Assembly: GCF_036669915.1 (NCBI RefSeq)
Contig: NC_089325.1
Location: forward strand, 16,973,718-17,037,717
Source: Pocillopora verrucosa
Taxonomy: Eukaryota > Cnidaria > Anthozoa > Scleractinia > Pocilloporidae
Reading direction: 5' to 3'
Length of the DNA: 64,000 nucleotides
Shown here: positions 12,391 through 25,400 of the stretch, one piece after another
How positions within the stretch are numbered: position 1 is the first letter of the stretch
Layout: every line of letters starts with the position of its first letter
Notes under the pieces: model-generated
Database searches by the model: none
Told to the model about the DNA's origin: nothing
Seen by the model: the letters and a program-made list of their open reading frames with translations, nothing else
Made by a program: the position numbers and the translations under genes

Positions 12391-13306
12391 GTACGTGCAT
12401 CTGAAGACCCTGCCTCTGAGTATACAAAATGCATCTGCTGAGTTAAAATATATCTGAGCAGTACTGTAAACCCGTAAACATTACCATGCATACATGTAGC
12501 TCATGATTTATGGTACGTAGTGAATTCTAAAGAACTAAAATAATTCTGTGCTGTAATTCATGAATGGACAGTGGTTTACTGATAATATTACAATAATTAT
12601 CATGATAATACATAATGTACATGCAATTCAAAGAGAATGCTAGACACAATTTTGTTACCTAGTTACAACTCCTTGCTAAGATGAAGCACCCTTTCATTTG
12701 TCATTACAACACATGTTACAAAAAAAAATGTAACTCTAAAAATTTCTCTGTATGCATGTGACTATAATTTTTTCCAACAAGTTTACTTGCAGTACATTAC
12801 TTATCCCCTACAGGCACTTTTCCTATACTGAGATTTTAAAACAATTTGTTGGAGTCATGTTTAAAGTAATTTACCCACTCTTTCAACTAAGATTTTTCTG
12901 AAGACTGTATGACCAATTATTTCCATCTAACTAACTAAACACTATTCAGTGATTGCTACATCGTATACATTCGCTTCAGCAGTTGGGGACCCCCAAAAGT
13001 TCAGAAAGACTGCTGGCCTATGTGCGACAAGACACTTATACTGTGCAGTCACAATTTTGGAGAGAGCAGAGCATCATCATATCACACTTTGAAGAGTTCT
13101 GTGGACTACTTGGGGTCACAAAACTTGTTGATCCCTTGTCAGATTTTCTGCAGCTGAGATAGCCTGTCACACACTACTGAAATATCTATATGGCCCAACA
13201 TCCACATAAACTCCATAGCACAAGAGAGAGTTATTCTGCTCAAAACAGAAACCTCACCTTGGACTCAGCACTATGACATCTATTTACAGCAAAGAGGGGC
13301 CCTCCG

Positions 13307-16300
13307 CTAGATATTCTCAGGGCCTTCTTGTGGGACATCCTTGACTAAGATTATACGGTTAAATGCTCTCAGGCGCCTCCAGAGTTGGACATACACTTTA
13401 CATTGGACATACATAAAAACCAATCCTCCAGTGAAACCAATAGCTACCACCACCAGTTTGGTCCAAAAAGGCCAATCCAACTGCCCTTCCCTGATTTCCT
13501 CAGCAGTGCGCTCAATAAGAACCCACAGTGACCACACCACACATGTGATGGCAATCACATGAAATGAAACTGAGCAGAGGATCTTGCGGCGCTCACTTCT
13601 TGTCATATCAAGAGCTTTCCACTGTTTTAAAATAAAGAGAGTTTTAAAATACACAATGCACATGTTTACTGTGATATTGGGAAAAAATGAGATAAAGACA
13701 CAGGAATAACAGAGAAGGGAAACAGAAAGTGACACCTGGAGTTGAATCTATCCCAAAAAACAAACCGTTTTTCCAAACTAAACTATTTGATTTTTTTGTG
13801 CTGTTTGCAAACATTAGAGGCCATTTACTACCACAGAGTCTAAACCAAACTGCGGTTTTATGCAAGCAGTGGGCCTTCCTTATTCTCTATAAGAGGGTTG
13901 TTTTCATGAAATAAATGTCCTTCCACCCCTAGCTTTCAGCCCTGTTGTCACTACATTCACAAAAAAAAATTTTCAGATAAAAGATTTACCTAAAATTCAA
14001 GCACAGGGTTTTGTTAAACAACAGCTTAACTTTGTTTAACTAACCCTCCCTTAGAGATGAACTAGGTTTCTCACATCAAAGCAACATTCCAAAGCATAGA
14101 ATGCAAAAATTGTCAAATATGTATACCAGCATACAGTGGTTTACAGTGAATTAATGTACAGTGTACGTGTACATTGTCTTCTAACCATATAGTTCTTTTT
14201 TTAAACTTGTGCACTCAGCAACTAACCTTGGTTATGGGCTTCATTTTTGATTCCATGCGGAACTCATATTTACAGAGTTCACATTTCTTGGTGTCTGAGC
14301 TTTTGATCCATCTCTGGAGGCAACTCTGATGAACATACTGCAAAGACCCAGCACACAAACATGGAGAGATCAGAGGTTGGTCGGGTTCTGCCTCACAGTG
14401 ACATATTCTGCAAATCTCTGCTGATGAAACCACTGAGGTCATCGAGATGCTTTTCTTTGGGGGAGCTTTTGGTTTGTCGTTACTGTTTTCCGTAATTGAT
14501 GTTGTTATTTGTCCCTCTGGTGACTTTGGTTTCAAATTCTGCAAAGACAAAATACACATGGTGAGATGAAAATAAAACAAATTTCCTTGCCCTTCAGGCA
14601 AGCTACTTCTAAGATTACAACATGTACAGTATACATGTAGTCCAGAGCTCTGACAAGCAAGCCCAAATTTAACTTCATAGTAAATTTTAACTAAGGTCTG
14701 CATAATGGTAAGTTATCAGTAAATTCAAAAGTATTGGTAAATGGCTTCCACTTAATACATTGTATCATGAAGAATTTAAAACATATTCTAGATCTTGTAG
14801 CAGGCAACAACAATCAATTCTTGAGTATTACATGTATTTCTTTTAAATGGTTAAATGCAATCAATGTTCCAAAAGTAACAAAGTTGAATCAAACAAGTTG
14901 TGTCATTTAAGTTGTTAAATATGCACTGTACTTTACACAAAGTCCAATCATACTTGTACATGTAGAAACAAATCCAAATGCTACTTGTTGAGTTTGAATT
15001 TATGAAAACATCATTGAATTGCAACACAAAATTACAACAGTAGAGTATATGATTATTAGGAGGTGCTGTTTAAGTTAGAAGCTCTTATAATTTCACTAAG
15101 ACATCAAGTCCATCTACTGTACACTTAAATGTATTGTCATTAGCCATGGCTTTTGCATTCAATGGTGTATTTAAAATACACATTGTAATAACCAAACACA
15201 TGTACATAGATTGCATGAACCTCTTCCCAAATCAAAATGCATTCCTCCTTTCTATATATTATGTACACACCAAAACCTGAATTTACCTTATTCTGCAGTT
15301 CAAGAAACAACAATAAAAACTAACTTTCCAATTCCCTTATTGGACATAAACCTGTACTTCCTCTGCAAATTCTACTTGCCAGTCAGGTAACTCGTAAACA
15401 TAAAGTAGGTATAAGGAATGTTTTGACTTGCCAGTTTAGCAACTTTCTTTGAAAATTTACAAGCCAAAAATTTTTCCATATAGTCCCCCTTTACACTCTG
15501 TCAGTGATGACTGATCCCCTCTCTGTCCCACCTGAGAACCATGAGATCATCTGGTGCAAAAATCCTTCAACCCACCCACCCACCCTGCAGCAGTGAAAAA
15601 TGAGTGGTCTCTAAGTCAAAATTTAGATGCCAAAATTTTCCCCCAAAGTGTACTTGCCATATCAACCAGAATGGTTGCAGCTTGCAGCACTGTCCAGTAA
15701 TATAAATAGATCAGAAAGTTCAAGTTTCATCTAAAGGCAATGAACTGATGTGAAAAGAAAGAAAAAAGTGATGTGATGAGTGTATTATTAAAGCCTGGTT
15801 TTCACTGACCGGCCAAGCATGACATTTCCATTATCACCATGAAAACAACCTCTGAACAAGCAGCAGTGCAAGGTCAAGATGAAGGAAAAAGTTTTTGATC
15901 CTTGTGCTTGTGCATGCACCAAGGTGGTTTTCACAATAAAATAAGAGCTGTAACCTTTGTTTCTGTACTAGCATTGCATGTCATAACTGACAAGGTGTAA
16001 CAGTATATGACCTATGTCCAGACCAGGCGAATAAACAAAAAGTGCTACATGTTAAAGGTGCAAAAGGCTTTCAATCTAAACCTAACCAGAATTAAAGTTC
16101 CAACTAAAAAATTGTCATCCATGGTTTTCATGACAACATGTGTATAACTCTTGCCTGGGTCATTGATTCTAATGTTCACTGAAATTTCTTTTGTGATAAG
16201 TTGTAAGAATAATATGCAGTTAACACATGAATTAACATAAAATGGAAATGATAATCTACCAAAAATAAAGCAAAATAAAATTTGTTGTGCAGACATGTAC

Positions 16301-19036
16301 CAAATCTAAACATTGATGATCTAATTCATAAACAAGTGGCCTTGAATACATGTAACTTTAAATTGTACATGTACATTAATCCCTCCTTGGATACATTTGC
16401 TGACAAATCAGTATCATTTAACCCTAATGGGGCTGGTGGCTGTTCTTACCAAAACCAGCTGAGTCAGGAAAGTACTAAATACTAAAAACTATAATCACAT
16501 TTCCAATTTGCTCACTTGGTTGTCATCCTTTGAATGCACATCAAAACAAGTTAGTGATGGTGCTTTTGCCAAGAACGACAGCCCTTACTTTACAGCAATT
16601 CATCCAACCTTGCTAAAATAAAACTTTGCTGCATACTGTATCTCTTATTACCCCATACCATACAAAAAAGGTTATTGCCTGTCAAATATGATGAAATACA
16701 ATACTTGTAGAGATCAATATACATGCAGAATATGCAGCTTAAAGATTGAAAGAGCCTGGTGTACATTCTCACAGCATGACCTACATATGCCCCATATCAG
16801 GCCAAGCTAGAACAATCATGCATTCAAAACATTTCTACAGGTTTACATATCTTGATAACATTAAGATTTATGCTTTTGTGTATAAAGCAAACCAATCTTT
16901 TTAAAAGGAATATTACCGCTACATACAATATATATTTGTACAATTCAGCTTGTATTAAGATAATTTTTTTAAAAATAGGCTGAATTACAAACGCACTTTG
17001 ATCAGTTCTTACTTGCAGTCTATTTAAAGACAGATGCATGTTGACATCACTTTTAGCCACAATTTGCTTCTTTACAGTGTAAAACAAATAAATTATTTGT
17101 TGACATGTGTTTGTAAAATAATAGATCACAGATGATGTCAAAATGTGGTAAGGACATCAGTGCCACTATTTTACTCTCACCAAATTTTGATGTCATCTAC
17201 AAACTATTACTGATCAGACGACACAGCAACATGGAATCTATTCATAACAAATTAATAAGCAAATCATGTCTGTAGGTTATTCTAATCACCTCAGAGTGCT
17301 CTATTTATTAATCTGCAGAGTTTATGCAAGGATTTTGGATGCAAAACGGTGAAAAATTTTGTAACACTGAGAACATGACCAGTTACTCATTTCTACAGTA
17401 AACTGGCTCAAAAGAGCATTCTCAGCTTTGGTTACTAAAAGAACAAATTAATCTCTTAAATTCTCAAATGAAAGTACAAAAGAGCAACTGCAGTGCTAAA
17501 ACCTGTGCTGCATTGCTAAATGCCCCCACCCCATTTGATTTAAGGTCAAGGATAAAACACATTGCCATCTGATGTTCACTATGTGGTAAGAATCATAAAA
17601 TGGTTCCCAAGATTTGTTAATAGTTGGATACATTCATGGCTAAAAAGATAACAAATACAGGCAAGCACGACGAGTTAAACTAATAGAGAAGAAAGCCTCG
17701 ATTATCTTCAGAATCGCATTAACTGTGCGATGGGAGCTTCGATACGAAAATATTGCTCCTTCATCGCAAAATTTCCAGGTCGGATTGTTCTTCCTTTGAA
17801 TTCATACAACTTGCCTTCAAAGAGTCATTGTAAGAAACCATACATGTAGTTGAGAAACGGATAAACTCTACGGCATGGGAAAAAATCTACCTTGTTTGCG
17901 CCATTGTGTGGCCTTGAAAATCATAAAAATAACACGTTTAAAAATAATGTCTTGGTTGATAACTTCAACAAAACGCATTGACCTACGAAGCTATCTGACT
18001 ATCATTACGCGTGATCTGCTGCAGACTTTGTACGATATAACAAGGAATACTTGATCTGAACAAGTAAAAATTCGGATAAAAAGTATACCGATATCCATTG
18101 AGAGAAATGCTACATCTAAAATAACAAACCTTTGCTAGACTACTTAATCAAAGTCCGTATCAAACCCTGTATTATGAAAAACAAGAAAAACTTCATAGCT
18201 GTCCATCACACGAAAGGCAGTTGAGTCGCAACTGTCTGCAAACCTTCGAAATCTTACCTAAACCTAAAACGTGATTTTACCACAGCTCATCAGAATTCCT
18301 ACCAAAATGTTTTCGCCGATAAAGCAATTCTTCTAGTTTACTTGGAGGTTTAGAAGTCGAACATCCAGAGCTAATCAACCCCATTCTGCGAGAAATCATT
18401 TACATTTTCATAAAATCAAACAGCGCTCCGGCGAGCTTGTGTAACTTTACACTCGTGAAATGTTTCGTGTGGAATTTGGTTGCAAACAAGGCGCTTAAAT
18501 TCTACGAGTACGATGACAGCAGCAATAACCGACAGAACAATACTTTCAGTCGGACATAGATAACTCGACGACACAAGTCAAAGTTCTTAAATATTGAGAA
18601 GCGAACAAAGTATTTTTCATCACGCACGTAAGCTTGCTGTGAAAATGATTGCAGCATCGTATTAATTCTAAGTAAAACAGTAATACCACACAGGAAAGCG
18701 AAATAACTTTGTAATCTTCTCATTTGCCGAACTCTCGTCATGGCTTTTCAGTCTATCACATTTTTTGCCAACCGTGGCTTAAAAAAGAGCCATGTTTACT
18801 GCCGATTTCACCCGACCTATCCAAGTGACCTATTTGGCAATTGGATAAACAAAACGCGAAAGGCGTAAAGAAGAGAGTTGAAGCCAACTTTCTCCGCTAA
18901 ATTATCAGAGAATTAATCTTTATAGGATAGATTTAAGCTCTAAAATGTTCTTACTTATGTAATAACTTACTTTTCTGTCTTTGTTGTTTGTCTGCTGCAG
19001 AGTCACTGGGTTAACGACAATTTGCTGTACGGGCAT
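13307..19036 (-). CDS. MARCH8: MARCH1/8-type membrane RING-CH E3 ubiquitin ligase
   Basis: Three coding exons on the - strand, all joined in phase 0: 19036-18971, 14538-14227 and 13621-13307, giving 230 aa. Residues 65-111 form a complete C4HC3 RING-CH finger (C65, C68, C82, C84, H92, C95, C108, C111) with the conserved [15 protein letters not shown] run. Exon 3 carries the MARCH1/8 block TSERRK-like [21 protein letters not shown]1 (about 141-162), the luminal TAEEI stretch, and TM2 (about 180-204) with [10 protein letters not shown]. These enzymes sit in endosomal and plasma membranes and ubiquitinate membrane proteins for internalisation and lysosomal sorting. The protein is shorter than vertebrate MARCH1/8 (about 270-290 aa), mainly in the N-terminus. 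Intron 1 (14539-18970) is large. The start was chosen because the ATG at 19036 opens a 22-codon exon ending in a GTAAGT donor in the right phase. The symbol reflects the MARCH1/8 ancestor, since 1 and 8 are not separable here. Confidence 0.9.
14539..18970 (-). other. MARCH intron 1
   Basis: This 4.4-kb intron has a GTAAGT donor at 18970 and a CTTTGCAG acceptor at 14539. It contains no supported exon or RNA gene. A dispersed repeat copy lies near 15480-15625. Confidence 0.75.
15480..15625. repeat. Dispersed repeat, copy 1
   Basis: A CCCCCTTTACACTCTGT block, followed by GATCCCCTCTCTG, GAGAACCATGAGATC and a tail with AGTGGTCTC, recurs in the same orientation at about 26560-26705. This points to an old interspersed repeat family. 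Confidence 0.6.
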
Positions 19037-19224
19037 CGTTTTCGCCTCTCGAAACCCGAACATTGAACGATCAGTTCAGCAAGTCCTTCAACCGTAACGC
19101 CAAAAATCCCAAAGCCTATACTCCATTTAAATTGAATACTTCTTTTTTCTTGACAAAATCTACCGTAAGATACACAAAATCGAGCGTTTATATGACGACA
19201 GTCTCCTCGACGCTATAGAGAAAA

Positions 19225-19234
19225 AAGATGGCGG
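19225..19234 (+). promoter_or_regulatory. YY1-like motif in the MARCH upstream region
   Basis: AAGATGGCGG matches the animal YY1-type core found near start sites of housekeeping genes. It lies 190 bp upstream of the MARCH ATG in DNA without a TATA box. Function is inferred from the motif only. Confidence 0.3.
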
Positions 19235-19239
19235 ATGTA

Positions 19240-22200
19240 TGAAGCCTAATGTAAAAATTTGTCAGAGCGACCGAACTAACATTGTGACGTTAAAGAAATA
19301 TCTGGATCGTGATTGGTCAATGGGTAATTTGTTCAGAAATGAGATTCGGCTCAGCATTGGAGCCGAACGCAAACAAGGAAAATTCTCACCAACATCCTGT
19401 CTGCAATCTGCCACAATATTTTCTTAATTGGAAGGTTGTTAAGACTGCACGAATAATCTTTTATCTGAAATTCATAATTTTCGATCCCAAAATCTATTTA
19501 AGCTGGTCAAATCTTTCGGAAAATATTGCAAGAAAGTTACCAGTGCTCGAGATTCTGCCCAATACTTCACCTGTTCTTAATGATCTCAACAACCTTTTGG
19601 GTAATAATTTCAATCACCCTGTCATATTCAAGTCTGGAGCGACGGCTTTCAATGACTTTAATTTCAAATTCTCTTAAGTTCTATCATAGTTAGTAGAGGA
19701 GACTACTAACTATGGTTCTATTATAAATTTTTATTTTTTCTCTTTTTCTTTTTTAGCATGGGGAGGGAGAGGAGGTCCCAATGTAAAGATCAAATGACGT
19801 TGACAAGGAAGTTGGTCATTGCCAAGCTGGAATTAACCCAAGGTCCGAACAGAAAATTTTCATTAAATCGTCTTCAAACATCGCTTTTACACTGCCATGT
19901 GTCAGTTCCAATTGCGACATATGACGTTGGTTTTATATGAAAACCGCTTTGTAATGAACGAAAAACATACCTTCTATTTTCCCGTACAGACAGGCTTAGA
20001 AAGAAATATGTCAGAAGTCTTGATATGTCAACCACAAAATAGTTTGACCTAATTTTTCGCCGTCCTTCAAACCAATCCCACATTGTTCTATGGTTAATTA
20101 GACTTCCCCTCTGAATCGTTTTCACGTCGGCAAAAGAAAAGATTCCCTTCGCCAATGTAAGCAATATTGGACAGGAAAAATGTTGAACTAACTCAGGTGC
20201 TCTATCGGCTTATAATATAAGTCAAATAAGTTATCACTCAGGAGCTAAAGCTTTTGAAATACTCAGTACACGGTCTAGCATCTCAGGGGGTGAAATTTCG
20301 GCCAAACATTAGCAATTTCCAGTTTTAAGCATTGCACCAATACAAAAACTGCACTATTATCGAGCATCCTCATCGAAAACGGCCGGTTTTTTAATCGTCT
20401 TATTTAATTTAGAACCGGAAAATTGAAAACTGAATGCGAACTTGCGGCTTGATATGTCTCATATATGTGGCTTCAATATTTACGCATTTTGAGTGGTACT
20501 TGCTTAGATCTATTGAGGGACAGATGCAAAGCTGCAAAGATGAGGTTATCAATAACAGCGTTTTGCTTCTTTATTATGTAAATCAAATGGAGTTTATCGG
20601 CTACCGCGCATCTGTTCTGTGATAGATCACGGACGACGTCAAAATGCGGTGAGGATATCAGTGACAAACTCGACTGCGCCTCGTGCAGGTCGTGTGCCAC
20701 TTTTTCCTCTTTAACCGAGCAGACACCAGCAACATGAAATCTATGTATTCATTTAAGAACATTATCCGCCTTAGTATAAGGGAAAATTACAGTACAATTG
20801 TTAACCATGTTAGCTTTTGTCGGGTCAGGGATTGTGTCTCATTTAGTCCGTGTGTTTTACTGCTACGGAGTTTAGTGTAAAGGCCGATCTCATGCTAGCT
20901 ATGAGAGCAATCCCGTTTAGGAATAAGGGGTCCTCTATATGCTTTTCACAATGCAGCGGCAGATCAAGAGTGAAGGTCCCGGGGGGGGGGAGTATTCAGA
21001 ATCCCCCCGCCCCACTCCCCGCTGTGTGTTTTTAATTACTTGACTGACGCTACAATTCATGCGACGGCAGGAGAGCGTATTACCATTCAACGGAAGCTCT
21101 CGATGGGATTAACCGTTAGCCATAAAACGGTAAACATTTCAGCTGTCAGGCGTAAAAATTGACAAATTTTAACCGTTTGTCATAATAAAGTTAACTGTAA
21201 AAATTGTTTCTGATAACCGTGACGGAAAGAAATTAATGGTAAGCCGTATAATGGCCAAAATTTCAACCTTCATTACCCCAATGAGTATGTGGTAAAATAC
21301 CGTTCAAAATTCAGTCAGGGTACTTTCCCTGTCGAAAAATTAATTTTCGTGCCATAACTGAGACCCACTCAATTGGCTGAGGGCGGGCGTGAGTCGCTCA
21401 GGATGTAATTTTGGACATCGTTAGTTGTTGTCCCTTTTGTGTCTGCGTGTGCGGGGTTTTTATTTCATTTTTCAATTTTTTCTTTCAGGATGTATTAAAA
21501 CACTTGATCGTAATATCTGACGTAATGATTAACACCAGCGCTCTTCATAATAATTTAACTATTCAAATGGTAGAAATACAGCACTTGACAACGCAATACA
21601 AGAAACCCTTTCTGGGGCTTTTAATAAGTCACGCGTGTGTATTTACCTTAAAGTATTTGCTTGCTTTTCTTCTCGAGACACATTTTGTTGGAACAAGACA
21701 AAATCAGGAAGGGCTTTTTAATTTTCACTTGCACCTATTAAGGGCCTATTAATAACATTTATCTTATTTGAATTACCTCGATATAAAAAGTGTTCTTTTT
21801 TATTAGGCACGATCGTGGGGATGCAAAGAAAATGAAGAAGTTCGTCAAAGCTTGAAAAATGGTTCTGTTCTCGGCAAGTAACGGCTCATTCTAATTTATA
21901 CGAAAGTAAGTCTGTTTTTGACCTAAATCATAAACATTGGCATGAACATAATAGGACTTTTACTTCAGTTAAGAGTTCTTAGCTAAAGTAAATATTAATT
22001 TAGGTAAATTATAACATTAAAAACTCGAAAGCGCATGGACCTTTCTATTTGAATTGGTTAAAGTTGGTTCGAGCAAAAATAAGGCTTCGATTCTTCTCCC
22101 TTTTTAACGGGATGAAATTAATCGCAAAGCCTAGCCTGAATTTTCTACCGAAATTTTAAGTTTTATGAGGAAACCACTCAGTCAACACATTACACAGAGT

Positions 22201-22402
22201 GTGATAAACTTGTCATGCACAGCAAAAACATTGCTAGTTCAGCCGCTGAAATTATTTTTAATCCAACGAAATATATCTCATGGATAAATTCACAACCTAT
22301 TTGTTGCAGTCCTAACTTGAAATAGAGCCACCGCACCGTTATTTCACACGCATCGTTCAAAACTGTCTTCCTCTCTATGATTCGTCGGTGAATTTGACGA
22401 AA
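19240..22402. other. Intergenic DNA between MARCH and the astacin gene
   Basis: No supported gene is present. Frames at 19309-19677 and 21411-21752 are open but show no domain. A G-run near 20980-20989 is low complexity. Confidence 0.45.
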
Positions 22403-25400
22403 ATGATCGGTTTCCGAACTCATACTGTGCGTACCAGACTGGTTTTGGTGCTGATACTCGTCCTTCCGAGCCGGGTTGTCTTCGGCCAAAGGATAAGAGG
22501 AATTAAGATAGCTGGTAAGAATGTTCTTTATCTAGAAAACAGCTAAGGTAGATTTTCAATCGGTGGCAGACAAATGTGACCAGACAAACTCCACATCGGG
22601 GGTTCATCTCAGTTTTAGACTCCGCACAATATCCTCGGCACGTTATCTGTCAGGGTAATTTAGTATCAAGGGGATAAGTTTGTAAAGAAACTGTAGTGCT
22701 GCGTCGGTGAGAGAGTATATAACAGTCAGCACTAAAAACGGCTGAGAAGAAAAATACTCACAGCATTCCATTCACTCTCACATTTCACTCTCACAACCAC
22801 GCAGTTAAATCTATCATTCTTAAAAACTTTGAACTACTTTAAACTTGTACTATCTTTTCGCAACCTCCACTAATTTCATTCGAACGTGATTAAACATAGG
22901 CGTTTTGGTTAGAAGTTCATTTAAAACCAGTGACCAAACTGCAACTTTCAAATGCGCTCGCTCGTGATGCATAACTTGTCCTTTCATTCATAACGTGGAG
23001 AAAATGTCGCAACCCAAGAGACCCATTAAGATCACTGATCACTTCGCGTGCACCTCCGCCAATGTCAACTGCTGCGTAACTTGCACTTATTGCAAAAAGT
23101 TGTACATTGGTGAAACAGGAAGGCGACGTGGTGACCGATTCCGAAAACACCTTAGCGAAAGAAAGAAATGATAAGGACGCATCCAAACCAATCGCTATAC
23201 ACTTTAATCTCCCTAATCATTCTAAGCAGCATATGGCGGTTGTGGGGAAAGACTGCAAACTGCCATATGCTGCTTAGAATGATTAAGGAGATTAAAGTGT
23301 ATAGCGGCTGGTTTGGATGCGTCCTTATCATTTCTTTCTTTCGCTAAGGTGTTTTCGGAATGGGGGGTGGGGGGGGGGATAGGGATTTCCTGCCAGCCCC
23401 CAATGCTCTGGTCGTCACGTAGCCAACCAGCACCTTCAAGAGATTATAAGTTTAGCACCGCATACTCTGTTTCCCGCTTTTTACCACGCATTCGAACTTG
23501 GACTAATCCACTCCTCAGTGGGGGACAGGAGGGACATTATAACAAAAAATGTATTTTTTGACGTTGAAGGCCTAGTTGTATTTCCCGTAAGGTCTCCATG
23601 AGTGGCTTACGACCCTTGATTTGTACGTGAGTTTAACTGAACACATTTAAAGAACCATATCCGACACGGTGCATTATATATGTCAGACCTTGACTACTCT
23701 TGTCAAGCATCCTCTGAGGTCATCGATATAAATTCATCTTGGCGTCGTAACCGAGACGATACCACGTGACCAATGCGATAAGATGACCGCTGTGACATGT
23801 AGTGGCTTAAGACTGAATTAAGCAATTTCTAATCCCCTGTAAAACGTTACCTGTCAATCCAGTAATGTTCGGTAAGCCATAAAAATTTATTATATGGGTC
23901 TTTCGCTATGTTAACTTCCTCGCTGCTGAATTAACATAAAATAATCCACGAATAATGAAAGCTGCAACCGAAACAAACCATAACAAATAATGTTAGCTCA
24001 GCTGTAGTACACGAAAAGGTTAAAACTTGGGAGGGAACGATCAGAGAGACTTACACACAGCCTTGGTAAATCCGATCGAGTGCTGTCCTCTTAGCGTAAG
24101 CCGGCTCGATTTCACTATAATTTAAAACAAAAACTGCCTCAGATTGTGTTCGATATCTACGTCTGAATTTTCCACTGGTAACCTGTTGATGAGAATGAAG
24201 TACCGGGCAAAAAATTTTATTTATATCGCGATATTTATCGACCTGTTGCAAAAATGTGGCCGAGCAATCCCAATGAACACAAGGGCGGACCTGAAGATGG
24301 AAGACAAACCCGGCAAGGATAAAAAGCCGATACCTCCATGGGCAAAAGCTAATGGACTCGGTAACAATTTTATTCTTACTTAATCCCGTCCGACTTTTAT
24401 TGTTGTGATATAACGTGCAAACATTACCGCTACACCAACCATTAGATAAAGAGCACAAGGGCTTAAAAATGCAGAATTATGGAGTTCGATCGGGGGTGCA
24501 TATGGCCCCTGAGCGCTGTAACGTTCACAAGATGCAAATTATCTTTCGCATGAGGTTCAATATCAATTTTCTCACATTAAGATCTGAGTTTGGGTGTAGA
24601 GTGCTTATTTAAGAGAATGCACACTTCCCAGTCTAAGTCAGGGGACAAAATGATCATAGAAAATTGAGAGAATCTCCTTAAATAATTCTCTAAAGGGCTA
24701 ACAAACATTCCTCGAGAATTTACAAACAGGAGGTGTAGACAAATGTTGTCAGAAATGAAATCACTGTAGCACCGAAACGTCTTTAAAAAAAAAATCCTAA
24801 ACTGAGGTGGATTTCACCGCTGGCACTGACATATGGCTGGCTGCAAATCAAAGCAAATAGAAAACGAAAAAGCTAATTTTTTAAAACTTTGGAGAGTGGG
24901 ACAAGGAGAAAGTTTGATTCCCCTACGAGGAAAAGATCCTTAAGACTTCGGCTTTTGTGCCCCATTTTCTCTTCTACTTATCTGTGAAAATTATGTTCCA
25001 CATCGTCCCGAGCCAGTTTTAGCCAAAAAGGAAAAAAAAGCGCAGAAAATGCGGCGTTAACTATAGCATAGATATGTATCGATTTGTGGTTGCTCGAGAA
25101 TGCTATGTTGCAAAATTCATTTAAATCTTTACTTTAAAGATTAATACTGCTCTTAAAACTCACTCCAGCCAAGTTCTGAGAAATATTGTTGACGACCTGT
25201 TTAAGGCAATCCAAAATTCAGTCGAAATATGACAAGGATGTATTTCCCCACGCTTTGGAACGTCGAAAAAAATGTCTGTAAAAACGATTTTTAATAAGGC
25301 ACAAAACAAACTATGAGGCAAAAGTGTCGTAAAGTTTAGACAGCTTAAATATACATCACCAGATCTGTATTTATTAAAATAAAGATGTTCTTCCTTCAGA

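Larger units (their letters stand above)
9720..13306. other. Intergenic region and probable MARCH 3' UTR
   Basis: No protein gene is supported. A G-run lies near 10181-10190. Part of 11.8-13.3 kb may be the 3' UTR of the - strand MARCH gene, since the nearest AATAAA on that strand is near 11794-11799. Confidence 0.4.

Noticed and set aside
13341..13562. + strand frame opposite MARCH exon 3
   Set aside because: Antisense shadow of a strongly conserved coding exon.
24051..24458. 135-codon minus-strand frame
   Set aside because: It overlaps the astacin exon 2 region on the other strand and shows no signal peptide, domain or splice pattern.
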